A DNA stretch of 7,517 nt from Chloroflexota bacterium (GTDB lineage: Bacteria; Chloroflexota; Dehalococcoidia; Lucifugimonadales; Lucifugimonadaceae): positions 3,863-11,379 of the forward strand of contig PAOV01000036.1 of assembly GCA_002708145.1 (NCBI GenBank), written 5' to 3'. Of this stretch, positions 1 through 7,401 are shown one piece after another; the stretch's first letter is position 1, and each line of letters starts with the position of its first letter. The notes below the pieces were generated by a model. The model saw only the letters and a list, made by a program, of their open reading frames with translations, was not told the origin of the DNA and made no database searches. A program made the translations under genes and the position numbers.

Positions 1-905
1 TAGCAGTAGGTTTATACAGTACAGTAATACCTACACTAGCTATAGTTGTAGGCATATATATAGCTAACGAATTAGCAGGTTTATATGGGATTGGTTTAGC
101 AGCTGTGGGCATGTTGTCAACACTTGGAATAACTCTTGCAACTGATGCATACGGGCCAGTTGCAGATAATGCTGGTGGAATAGCTGAACAAGCTCATCTT
201 AAACCTGAAGTGAGAAAGCGAACTGATTCACTTGATGCTTTAGGAAACACAACTGCAGCTACTGGTAAAGGATTCGCAATAGGTTCTGCGGTTCTAACAG
301 CATTAGCCTTACTTGTGGCTTATGGTTTTACAACAGATATAAACAGCCTTGATTTACTAGAACCTGAGGTATTAATTGGAACTATTATTGGCGGACTGTT
401 ACCATTTATTTTTTCAGGATTAACTATGCAAGCCGTTGGTTCGGCTGCAGGCTCCATGATAGAAGAAGTACGTAGACAATTTAGGGAAATACCTGGGCTA
501 AAAGAAGGTAAAAAAGGTGTAAAACCTGATGCCGCTAGAGCAGTAGCTATTAGCACAGCGGGGTCATTAAAAGCGATGATAATTCCTGGGTTAATTGCCA
601 TAATAACTCCAATTTTAATTGGTTCATTACTTGGGGCAGAAGCTTTAGGTGGTATGCTTGCTGGATCTATCGTCGCTGGGTTTTTACTTGCTATTTTTAT
701 GGCAAATGCTGGTGGTGCATGGGATAATGCAAAAAAATATGTAGAATTAGGAAATTTTGGTGGTAAGGGATCAGATACTCATGCAGCCGCTGTTACTGGT
801 GATACTGTAGGAGATCCTTTTAAAGATACATCTGGCCCAGCAATAAATATCCTTCTAAAATTAATGGCTATAGTTTCTCTTATTTTTGGGCCTCTATTTA
901 TTTGA
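1..905 (+). CDS. hppA: Membrane-bound ion-pumping pyrophosphatase, C-terminal part (partial, 5' end outside window)
   Basis: This integral membrane enzyme hydrolyses cytoplasmic pyrophosphate and pumps H+ or Na+ outward. The frame is open from the left edge (first whole codon at 3-5), so about 300 residues of a usual 650-750 are visible. The ATG at 105 is internal, because conserved family sequence precedes it. Family hallmarks are the catalytic loop DAYGPVADNAGGIAEQA (nt ~144-194), the GNTTAATGKGFAIGS segment (nt 243-287), NAGGAWDNAKKYVE (nt ~705-746) and the C-terminal GDTVGDPFKDTSGPAINIL. About seven hydrophobic helices are visible. Ala at nt 255-257 and Gly at 264-266 occupy the two positions that carry Lys and Thr in K+-independent enzymes, so this is predicted to be K+-dependent. 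The glutamate region that helps separate Na+ from H+ pumps lies upstream, so the ion is undetermined. It ends in TGA, 17 bp from a convergent gene. Identity is very secure; the pumped ion is unknown. Confidence 0.96.
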   Translation, partial: AVGLYSTVIPTLAIVVGIYIANELAGLYGIGLAAVGMLSTLGITLATDAYGPVADNAGGIAEQAHLKPEVRKRTDSLDALGNTTAATGKGFAIGSAVLTALALLVAYGFTTDINSLDLLEPEVLIGTIIGGLLPFIFSGLTMQAVGSAAGSMIEEVRRQFREIPGLKEGKKGVKPDAARAVAISTAGSLKAMIIPGLIAIITPILIGSLLGAEALGGMLAGSIVAGFLLAIFMANAGGAWDNAKKYVELGNFGGKGSDTHAAAVTGDTVGDPFKDTSGPAINILLKLMAIVSLIFGPLFI

Positions 906-922
906 TTAAATATAAGAATTTT

Positions 923-1537
923 TTATGCTAAATAAATATTGTTATTTTTTTCATTTTTAATTTTGGTAGATTCTCCATGACCTGGAAAAACATTCACATT
1001 GTCTGGAAGAGTGAAAATTTTTTTCTTTATACTCAAAATCTCTTGATTGATATCACCTCCTGGTAAATCACCTCTACCTATACCATTCCTGAATAGAGTA
1101 TCTCCAGTAAAAAGATTATCCTCTATATAAATACAAATACTCCCAGGTGAGTGACCAGGAGTAGCAATTATTTTAATTTCTAAACCTATGATATTAATTT
1201 TTTCTTCGTCTGATAATAATATATCTGGAGATTCAGGCTTTTCATATGAAGTAATAAGATTAGAAACCCAAGCAGGTTGATTATTTAGGTAATCTAAATC
1301 ATTCTTTCCTAAAGCAAAATCAACATCAAATTTTTCAACTAATTTTTTAACTCCTCCGATATGATCTGCATGATAATGTGTGGATATAATGAGTTTAGGA
1401 GTGAGTTTTTTTGAGTGTAAAAATTCTATAATTTTTTTCGGTTCAGCTCCTGGATCAATGATTATGCATTCAGATTTATTTGAAACTAAGTAACAATTAG
1501 TGTAAAGTTCACCGAGTATTATATTTGTTATCAACAT
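923..1537 (-). CDS. Short glyoxalase II-type metallo-beta-lactamase-fold hydrolase (YcbL-like)
   Basis: This is a cytoplasmic, probably dinuclear metal hydrolase of 204 residues. All expected ligands are visible: the T-H54-x-H56-x-D58-H59 motif, H129 in TPGHSPGS, D146 in FTGDTLF and H187 in FPGHGEST. The IGRGDLPGGD segment (153-162) is typical of the YcbL/short glyoxalase II group. The C-terminal substrate-binding domain of classical glutathione-dependent glyoxalase II is absent, so the substrate is probably a small thioester but cannot be named. The family also includes persulfide dioxygenases and lactonases, so the reaction is inferred. The ATG directly follows the TAA of the upstream monooxygenase gene (TAAATG) and has only a weak A/G-rich stretch as a ribosome binding site. 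Translation therefore probably depends on reinitiation. It is the last gene of the minus-strand cluster and faces hppA. Confidence 0.9.
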   Translation of the reverse strand: MLITNIILGELYTNCYLVSNKSECIIIDPGAEPKKIIEFLHSKKLTPKLIISTHYHADHIGGVKKLVEKFDVDFALGKNDLDYLNNQPAWVSNLITSYEKPESPDILLSDEEKINIIGLEIKIIATPGHSPGSICIYIEDNLFTGDTLFRNGIGRGDLPGGDINQEILSIKKKIFTLPDNVNVFPGHGESTKIKNEKNNNIYLA

Positions 1538-2611
1538 TTACTTTACTTTTGGTATTATTTCATTCTTTAATATCGTCATTGAGTTTTTCCAGAATTCTTC
1601 ATTGTTCCATTCATGTCCCATAGCTAAGAGGGTACCAAAGCCTCCAACGGAATGATTTAATTCTTCAATTTGCTCTAAAACTTCAGAAGGTGTGCCATAT
1701 ATAAATATATTATCCATCAAGTAATTTATATCAACATCAGAGTCTGGCATATTTGGGTCCATTTTTAGAACCTCCAAGGATGAGTATTTTGGAAGCATTT
1801 TTAAAAAATAATCTTCAAAATCTCTAGAAATTACTCCATTCAATATTTCTTTCTTAGCTTCACTCCTTGATTCTGAAATTATGATTTCTCTAGATATTCT
1901 CCAATTTGACCTATTGGGTAGTTTTTTTGCTATTTTAGCTCCTTCTTCTATTGAGACCCAATGAGATTTTAAAACATTTGTATGAGCAAAGTTTATACTA
2001 AGCGGCAGCCATTCATTCATCCCTGCTAATTTCAATGTCTCTGAGTTAGGTGAAACCCCCGCAACCCCTATTGGAGGATGTGGTTTTTGAAAAGGCTTTA
2101 GGTGAGTTCTTAGTCCAATTTCATTATCTTCTTGAGGAATTTCTATAGACCACCATTTATTTTCATAAATTCCAGGTTTGGGATCTTTCCATATCTGAAA
2201 AATCAAGTCCAATGATTCCTTAGTCATTTCTCTATTAGTACCTAATTCATTATCATGCCTAAATAATTTAAGATCTCCAATAAATCCCCCAGACCCAATA
2301 CCCCATAAAAATCTTCCTTTAGACATATGATCAATCTGAGCTATTCTATGCGCCAAAACAAAAGGATTATGATTAGGCAAACAATTAACACCTGTACCAA
2401 GTTTAATAGTACTTGTTATTGCAAAAAGAAAAGAAATAAAAATATCTGGAGCTGGAATATTCTCCCATTCAGCAGTAAAGTGTTCACCTATCCATGCCTC
2501 ATCGTATCCTAATTTATCGAGGAATACAATTTGATCTATATCATGTTGATAGGTTTTAGTATGATCAGATCCAGGAGGATGCAAGGGCATATTAAAATAA
2601 CCTAATTTCAT
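1538..2611 (-). CDS. LLM-class (luciferase-like) flavin-dependent monooxygenase, limonene-monooxygenase-like
   Basis: This 357-residue protein belongs to the bacterial luciferase/F420-FMN oxidoreductase TIM-barrel superfamily and is predicted to be cytoplasmic. The N-terminus MKLGYFNMPLHP followed by LDKLGYDEAWIGEHFTAEWE (31-50) resembles LimB-type FMN monooxygenases. The core continues with IKLGTGVNCLPNHNPFVLAHR (69-89), SKGRFLWGIGSGG (97-109) and QKPHPPIGVAG (175-185). The family uses FMNH2 supplied by a separate reductase to insert oxygen into organic substrates. No reductase is encoded nearby and the substrate cannot be read from sequence. F420 dependence is an alternative, but the LimB-like N-terminus favours FMN. 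A perfect AGGAGG lies 9 nt before the ATG, inside the last codons of mutS. The stop TAA abuts the ATG of the hydrolase, suggesting coupled translation and perhaps a shared pathway. Superfamily is secure; reaction is inferred. Confidence 0.9.
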   Translation of the reverse strand: MKLGYFNMPLHPPGSDHTKTYQHDIDQIVFLDKLGYDEAWIGEHFTAEWENIPAPDIFISFLFAITSTIKLGTGVNCLPNHNPFVLAHRIAQIDHMSKGRFLWGIGSGGFIGDLKLFRHDNELGTNREMTKESLDLIFQIWKDPKPGIYENKWWSIEIPQEDNEIGLRTHLKPFQKPHPPIGVAGVSPNSETLKLAGMNEWLPLSINFAHTNVLKSHWVSIEEGAKIAKKLPNRSNWRISREIIISESRSEAKKEILNGVISRDFEDYFLKMLPKYSSLEVLKMDPNMPDSDVDINYLMDNIFIYGTPSEVLEQIEELNHSVGGFGTLLAMGHEWNNEEFWKNSMTILKNEIIPKVK

Positions 2612-2615
2612 TTAT

Positions 2616-5216
2616 TTATTCCTCCTGATCTTTAATATATTTTTTTATATCATACAATTTATTTATAGCTTCCACAGGAGTTATATTTTCAATATCTATA
2701 TTATTTATTTGGTTTATTAATTCTTCTGTTATTTGTTTTTTGCCATTCTCAAATAAACTCATACTTAATTGTTGATCATTACCTAGTTTATTTGATGAAT
2801 CATTTTCAAAGGATTGAAGAATTTTATTTGCCCTTGTGATTACATTTTCTGGTATGCCAGCAAGCTTAGCTACATGTACACCATAAGATTTATTAGCTGA
2901 GCCTTTAATAATTTTATGGAGAAATATAACTTCATCCATATTTTCTGAAACTTGAACTTTTAAATTATAAACTCTACGCAAATATGATGATATACCAGTC
3001 ATTTCATGATAATGAGTTGCAAATAATGTTTTACAAGAAATTGAAGGAGTATTATGAAGAAATTCTACTATTGCTGTTGCAATAGCTAAGCCATCATATG
3101 TTGATGTACCTCTACCTATTTCATCAAGGATTGCTAAAGATCTATTTGTAGATTGATTTAATATAGATGCTGTCTCAAGCATCTCAATCATAAATGTAGA
3201 GTTACCACCAGCTATATCATCAGACAAACCAGCACGAGTAAAAATTTTGTCAACAATTCCTACTATAGATTTATTTGCTGGTAAATTAGATCCTATTTGT
3301 GAGAGAATCACCAGAATAGCTGCCTGTCTTATATATGTTGACTTACCTGACATATTTGGGCCGGTTATAATTGCTATTTGTTCTTCTTCATTTGACAAGA
3401 TAATATCATTACTAATGAACATATTAACACCAATACTAGCTTCAACTATTGGATGTCTAGATTCAATAAATTTTATTTCATGACTATCATTAACTATAGG
3501 TCTTGACCATTCATTTTTATTAGAAGCAATCGCCATAGAAATAACTGAGTCTAAATTAGCTATAGAATTAGCGTTGCTCATGATTATTTTGGTGTAATAA
3601 CTTATTTCATCACATAATTTTAAATATATTTCCTTCTCCATTTCTGAGATTAATTCCCTAGCATTTAAAATTTTAGATTCCAAATCCTTAATTTCAGTTG
3701 TAATATATCTTTCTGAATTAGTTAATGTTTGCCTAACTTGAAAGTCGCTAGGAACATATTTTTTATTAGCATTAGAAACCTCAATAAAATAACCAAAAAC
3801 GCGATTATATCCAATTCTAAGGTTTTTAATTCGAGTTCTTTCTTTATATTTAGATTCTAGATTAGCTATGGATATTCTGGCATGATTAGAAATATTTCTG
3901 ATATCGTCAAATTCATTATTGTAACCTTCCCTAATGACTCTTCCATCACCTACCATAAACCCCGGGTCATCTAGAATAGATTTTTCGATAAGGGAAACCA
4001 AATCATCAATTTTAACAATTTTACCTATAACAGAGTTAGAGGCGATTTTATTATTTTTTAATATTTTTAGAATATCAGGTAGGATTTTAATACCATTTTT
4101 TATCGAAATTAAATCACGAGGATTAACACTTTTCGCTCTTATTTTATTAGATAATCTTTCAAGGTCGGGTATATCGGATAATATTTTTTTTAATTCAATA
4201 ATAGTTTCTGAGTTTTTCGTAAAATATTCAATAATATCTTGTCTTTTCAAAATATTTTCAACTTCAACTAATGGTCTAATTATCCAAGATTTTAAATTTC
4301 TCGCACCCATTGAAGTGCTTGTGTAATTTAATATCGAGAATAAAGATTTATTTGAATTTTCTTTATCTAAAAGATCTAAATCCTCGATAGCTTTTTTATC
4401 TAATTGGAGAAAATTGCTTGCTTTATAGACTTCAATAGAAGTTATTTGTGAAGTGTTTCCCATCTGATTATCTGCCACATATGAAATAGTATTTGAAATT
4501 GCAATAATTCCTGCGCTTAGACCACCGCAACCTAAATCATCAAGAGATTCTTTCTTAAAATGCCTTAATATGTTTTCTTTAGAGTTTACTAAGTTTGATT
4601 TAGGATATGTTGATAATCTAAAATTATTTTTCTCTAAACCTGAAATTTCTTCTCTTATAATCGAGTCATCAATTATAATTTCTCTAGGCGATATTTTAGA
4701 TATTTCCGAATTCACTTGTTCTTTTGGAAGTTCTAAAACTTTGAATTCACTTGTAGATATATCTAGATAAGCCAATCCATATACTTGATTAATTTTTGAA
4801 ATAGTAAGTAGATAATTATTTGAAAATTTATCGAGCAATTCAGGATCAGTTACTGTCCCAGCAGTAACAATTCTTGTTACTTCTCTAGAAACTAAACCTT
4901 TACTTTTTTTTGGATCACTAGTCTGTTCTGCTATAGCAATTTTTATCCCTGAATTAACAAGCTTGGAAAGATATTTATCAATAGAATGAAAAGGTATTCC
5001 AGATAATTCAGTTTTTTCTCCTCCACCAGAATCTCTAGAAGTAAGGGTTATACCTAATATTTTTGATAATATAATTGCATCTTCACCGAAAGCCTCATAA
5101 AAATCTCCCATTCTAACCAGAAGTAGAGAATCAGAATTCTGTTCCTTTAGGGTAAGATATTGTTTCCTACCAGGAGAAATTTTATTTTTTATATTTATAG
5201 ATTTTTTTTCAATCAA
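2616..5216 (-). CDS. mutS: DNA mismatch repair protein MutS (TTG start)
   Basis: MutS recognises base mismatches and small loops after replication and uses ATP to recruit MutL. All 866 residues of a full-length MutS1 are present. The Phe-x-Glu mismatch reader is F39-Y40-E41 in GDFYEAF, in the N-terminal domain. The connector and lever/clamp domains follow (RIGYNRVFGYFIEVS, 466-480). The ATPase has Walker A GPNMSGKST (619-627), Walker B LAILDE (694-699) with GRGTSTYDG, and the conserved ATHYHE (733-738). QLSMSLF (816-822) resembles a sliding-clamp binding site, and TPVEAINKLYDIKK (846-859) matches the C-terminal tetramerisation region. The start is TTG (5216-5214): no ATG or GTG lies between the upstream in-frame stop and the conserved region. 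No clear Shine-Dalgarno precedes it, and the previous gene stops 7 nt upstream, so coupling is likely. No mutL is present in the window. Confidence 0.98.
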   Translation of the reverse strand: MIEKKSINIKNKISPGRKQYLTLKEQNSDSLLLVRMGDFYEAFGEDAIILSKILGITLTSRDSGGGEKTELSGIPFHSIDKYLSKLVNSGIKIAIAEQTSDPKKSKGLVSREVTRIVTAGTVTDPELLDKFSNNYLLTISKINQVYGLAYLDISTSEFKVLELPKEQVNSEISKISPREIIIDDSIIREEISGLEKNNFRLSTYPKSNLVNSKENILRHFKKESLDDLGCGGLSAGIIAISNTISYVADNQMGNTSQITSIEVYKASNFLQLDKKAIEDLDLLDKENSNKSLFSILNYTSTSMGARNLKSWIIRPLVEVENILKRQDIIEYFTKNSETIIELKKILSDIPDLERLSNKIRAKSVNPRDLISIKNGIKILPDILKILKNNKIASNSVIGKIVKIDDLVSLIEKSILDDPGFMVGDGRVIREGYNNEFDDIRNISNHARISIANLESKYKERTRIKNLRIGYNRVFGYFIEVSNANKKYVPSDFQVRQTLTNSERYITTEIKDLESKILNARELISEMEKEIYLKLCDEISYYTKIIMSNANSIANLDSVISMAIASNKNEWSRPIVNDSHEIKFIESRHPIVEASIGVNMFISNDIILSNEEEQIAIITGPNMSGKSTYIRQAAILVILSQIGSNLPANKSIVGIVDKIFTRAGLSDDIAGGNSTFMIEMLETASILNQSTNRSLAILDEIGRGTSTYDGLAIATAIVEFLHNTPSISCKTLFATHYHEMTGISSYLRRVYNLKVQVSENMDEVIFLHKIIKGSANKSYGVHVAKLAGIPENVITRANKILQSFENDSSNKLGNDQQLSMSLFENGKKQITEELINQINNIDIENITPVEAINKLYDIKKYIKDQEE
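2621..2626 (-). promoter_or_regulatory. Strong ribosome binding site AGGAGG for the monooxygenase, inside the mutS 3' end
   Basis: On the minus strand AGGAGG is followed by 9 nt and then the ATG at 2611. It overlaps the final mutS codons (Gln-Glu-Glu-stop), so ribosomes finishing mutS pass over it. It is the only perfect consensus site among the minus-strand genes, suggesting the monooxygenase is translated more strongly than its neighbours. Confidence 0.85.
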
Positions 5217-5223
5217 AACTTTT

Positions 5224-6069
5224 TTAATATGTAAACATTATTAGGTCACCGGCATCCCATTTCAACTGCTCAGGCTTAGCTGAAGCAGGAACTTCAAAAA
5301 TCATCATCCCAGTAATCTGTTCTTGAGGATCTAATTGTACAGGGCCCCATAAAGGTATAAAATCTTTTACCATATATTCATCATTTTTTTCTGAAGTATA
5401 AACATTTTCTATAGGGTTTAAGGGATTATACTGCACAGACTTATCATCATAAAGAGTTGAAGCTTTTTCATCTACAACAATTTTTACGGTCCCTGCTCCA
5501 TAATTTATTAGTTGTAATTTTACAAATATTAAATTATTTTCTCTCTGTTGAGGGGAGACTGCCCAATATTGTTCATTTCCGTTTAGATCGTTACCAATAT
5601 ATGTTATATATTTCTGTGTTACGGGTTCCTCTGATCTTATCCATAATGATCGACCAGCTAGATATAAGTTGTCTCCATCAGTATCCATCCAGTAAACTCT
5701 ATAAGAAACAAAAAGAGCAGCAAACAGTAAAGATATAACAGCTAAGGTAAATATTGGCCATGGAAAATTTTCTTTGGGCTTTTTAATAATTCTTCTAACT
5801 TGAATTACATCATTATTGTCTATATCTATATACTCTAAGCCAGATTGAGATTTGGTATTATTTTCATCCTTAAATTCAAAATAAATTCTTAGTATATTTG
5901 ATGATTGAGTCTCGATTTTATCAACAAGATAAATTAAATTAGAATCTTTTAAATTAGGCCCATATTCATATACATTATCTTTCAAATAAGCCAAAGATTT
6001 AATAATCTTTTCTCCGTACAAAACCTTATCTTCATCGTTTATTTTATTACTAAAATCGTAGTTATTCAT
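5224..6069 (-). CDS. Uncharacterised single-pass membrane protein with DUF4352-like extracytoplasmic domain
   Basis: I do not recognise a named family for the whole 281-residue protein. Residues 1-100 are polar and charged and end in a basic stretch (VRRIIKKPKE). One hydrophobic helix follows at about 103-123. With positive charges before the helix, the N-terminus should be cytoplasmic and residues 125-281 outside. The outer part has a beta-rich pattern (NLIFVKLQLINYGAGTVKIVVD, 179-200; QLDPQEQITGMMIFEVP, 246-261) like the Ig-like DUF4352 fold seen in exported proteins of Gram-positive bacteria and Chloroflexota. This match is by eye only. There is no signal peptidase or lipobox cysteine, so it is anchored rather than released. 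The ATG has a good GAGGA ribosome binding site. It lies between a cysteine desulfurase and mutS in the same orientation, which gives no functional clue beyond co-transcription. Confidence 0.8.
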   Translation of the reverse strand: MNNYDFSNKINDEDKVLYGEKIIKSLAYLKDNVYEYGPNLKDSNLIYLVDKIETQSSNILRIYFEFKDENNTKSQSGLEYIDIDNNDVIQVRRIIKKPKENFPWPIFTLAVISLLFAALFVSYRVYWMDTDGDNLYLAGRSLWIRSEEPVTQKYITYIGNDLNGNEQYWAVSPQQRENNLIFVKLQLINYGAGTVKIVVDEKASTLYDDKSVQYNPLNPIENVYTSEKNDEYMVKDFIPLWGPVQLDPQEQITGMMIFEVPASAKPEQLKWDAGDLIMFTY

Positions 6070-6073
6070 ATTT

Positions 6074-6078
6074 TCCTC
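6074..6078 (-). promoter_or_regulatory. Ribosome binding site GAGGA for the uncharacterised membrane protein
   Basis: On the minus strand GAGGA is followed by 4 nt and the ATG at 6069. The spacing is short but workable and fixes the start. It lies in the 39-bp gap after the cysteine desulfurase stop, the widest gap in the cluster. Confidence 0.7.
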
Positions 6079-6108
6079 GTAATTATCTAACTATAATACC
6101 TAAAATTC

Positions 6109-7287
6109 TTATTTTTTATAAGAAGCAAGTTGACTCAAAACCGCCTCTAATGCGTTTACAAAATCATATATGTGATTTTCATTATTATATTTACCTAAGG
6201 AAACTCTTATACTTGACAATGATTCTTCTTTGGTTAGTCCCATGGAAGATAAAACATGAGAAGGTTCTAGAGATGCCGAGCTACATGCGCTACCACTAGA
6301 TACATATATACCTTTGAAATTCAGGCCAATAATTATTGATTCTCCTTCATAGCCAGGAAAACTAAGATTAATAATTCCAGGTACACAATTATCTCTTGAA
6401 CTATTGAGTTTATAATCAGTTATTCGATCATTAAGTGTGGAAATTAATAAATCAGATAATTTTTTCATTTTTCTTTCATTTTCGTGCCTTTCAATATCTG
6501 AAAGTCTAAGTGCCTCTGCAAATGCAACAATGTAAGGAACATTTTCTGTACCAGATCTCATTTGGTTTTCTTGCCCTCCCCCACTGATAAGTGGATGAAC
6601 TTCAATACCATTTCTGATGTAAAGTAATCCAATCCCTTTAGGTGCATAAATTTTGTGGCCAGAAATACTCATGAGATCTACACCCAAAATTTCAGTATCA
6701 AGAGAAAGTTTACCTGGTGCCTGAACAGCATCTGAGTGGAAGATAATATCACAATCATTTTCTTGCTGAAATTCCTTGACGATTTTTGATATGAGTCTTA
6801 AATCTTGAACAACTCCAATTTCATTATTGACATACATAAAACTAACTAATTTTGTTGATTTATTAATTTTTTTTCTAAAACTTTCTAAATTAATTAAACC
6901 GTTTTTGTTAACATCTATAAAAACTACTTCAACACCTCTTTTTGATAATTGTTCAATTGGATGAATTACAGCATGATGCTCAATTGAAGAAGAAATTACT
7001 CTATAATCAACGCTATTACTACTAAGCAAGCCTTTAATAGCCATATTATTAGACTCAGTACCACCACTGGTAAAATAAATTTCTGATGGACTACAATTTA
7101 ATATCTCTGCACAAATTTCTCTAGATTCTTCAATTGCATTTTTTGATTCCTGGGCAATATCATATAAACTGGAAGGATTACCAAACTTCTCAGCAAAAAA
7201 AGGAAGCATTTTTTCAAGTACTTCCTGTCTTACATATGTTGTAGCAGCATGATCTAAATAGTTATTTTCTTTTATAAATTGACTCAT
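6109..7287 (-). CDS. Cysteine desulfurase, group I (IscS/NifS type)
   Basis: This PLP enzyme removes sulfur from L-cysteine, giving alanine and an enzyme persulfide that feeds Fe-S cluster assembly or tRNA thiolation. It is cytoplasmic, 392 residues, normal for the family. Visible features are YLDHAATT (10-17), the phosphate-binding FTSGGTESNN (72-81), H104 in SIEHHAVIHP for PLP stacking, N155 in NNEIG, D186 and Q189 in HSDAVQ, and the PLP lysine K212 in SISGHK. The catalytic cysteine is C335 in SSGSACSSASLEPSH, a long flexible-loop form typical of group I rather than SufS. The ATG at 7287 gives the usual short leader before YLDHAATT but has no Shine-Dalgarno, only A/T sequence. It heads the minus-strand cluster. 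No iscU, iscR, sufB or thiouridylase gene lies in the window, so IscS, NifS or a tRNA-thiolation role cannot be told apart and no symbol is assigned. Confidence 0.95.
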   Translation of the reverse strand: MSQFIKENNYLDHAATTYVRQEVLEKMLPFFAEKFGNPSSLYDIAQESKNAIEESREICAEILNCSPSEIYFTSGGTESNNMAIKGLLSSNSVDYRVISSSIEHHAVIHPIEQLSKRGVEVVFIDVNKNGLINLESFRKKINKSTKLVSFMYVNNEIGVVQDLRLISKIVKEFQQENDCDIIFHSDAVQAPGKLSLDTEILGVDLMSISGHKIYAPKGIGLLYIRNGIEVHPLISGGGQENQMRSGTENVPYIVAFAEALRLSDIERHENERKMKKLSDLLISTLNDRITDYKLNSSRDNCVPGIINLSFPGYEGESIIIGLNFKGIYVSSGSACSSASLEPSHVLSSMGLTKEESLSSIRVSLGKYNNENHIYDFVNALEAVLSQLASYKK

Positions 7288-7332
7288 AAATATTAAAATA
7301 TTTTATATATTGTAAAAAAAATTGCATTAAAA

Positions 7333-7352
7333 TCTATCAAGACATTGATAGA
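7333..7352. repeat. Perfect 8-bp inverted repeat with 4-nt loop in divergent intergenic region
   Basis: TCTATCAA (7333-7340), the spacer GACA and TTGATAGA (7345-7352) form an exact inverted repeat about 45-65 bp upstream of the desulfurase ATG. It could be a dimeric regulator site or a weak hairpin in the desulfurase leader. On the minus strand it is followed by T-rich sequence, but the stem is too AT-rich to be a convincing terminator. Its role is unknown. Confidence 0.5.
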
Positions 7353-7387
7353 ATAGTACATTGTAATAACAACACTTATATATTAAT

Positions 7388-7393
7388 TATAAT
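7388..7393 (+). promoter_or_regulatory. Candidate -10 box (TATAAT) for the ABC transporter gene
   Basis: An exact TATAAT lies 38 nt before the TTG start and would place transcription initiation near 7400. No good -35 stands at the normal 16-18 nt distance; TTGTAA at 7361-7366 is 21 nt upstream. In such AT-rich DNA a chance match is quite possible, so support rests mainly on its position in a divergent intergenic region just before a palindrome. Confidence 0.4.
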
Positions 7394-7401
7394 AAAATAT
7401 A

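Noticed and set aside
105..107. ATG as the true start of the pyrophosphatase
   Set aside because: The frame stays open to the left edge and encodes typical pyrophosphatase helix sequence before this ATG, so it is an internal methionine.
320..601. Open frame on the minus strand inside hppA
   Set aside because: It lies antisense to strongly conserved pyrophosphatase codons, and its translation has no recognisable domain.
2327..2512. Short + strand open frame antisense to the monooxygenase
   Set aside because: It overlaps the conserved flavoprotein core on the other strand, and its product shows no domain.
3247..4770. Several + strand open frames (3247-3483, 3934-4326, 4570-4770) antisense to mutS
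   Set aside because: They are mirror frames of a fully conserved MutS reading frame, with no family resemblance or ribosome binding site of note.
5457..5738. Open frame of 93 codons on the + strand opposite the membrane-protein gene
   Set aside because: The minus-strand frame has a good ribosome binding site, operon spacing and a coherent membrane topology; this one has none of these.
6109..7287. Cysteine desulfurase as DndA of a DNA phosphorothioation system
   Set aside because: None of the other dnd genes is nearby, and the protein fits general IscS/NifS features; the neighbours are mutS and an unknown membrane protein.
923..7287. The minus-strand cluster as a novel defence or mobile system
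   Set aside because: Four of the five genes belong to common housekeeping or metabolic families with intact motifs. There are no integrases, repeats or composition breaks at the borders.
7288..7303. AAATATT/AATATTT inverted repeat just before the desulfurase ATG
   Set aside because: It consists only of A and T in a very A/T-rich leader and is readily expected by chance.
7321..7352. Inverted repeat plus T-run on the minus strand as a rho-independent terminator
   Set aside because: The stem is short and mostly A-T, and it lies upstream of the desulfurase start, where no upstream minus-strand gene is visible to be terminated.
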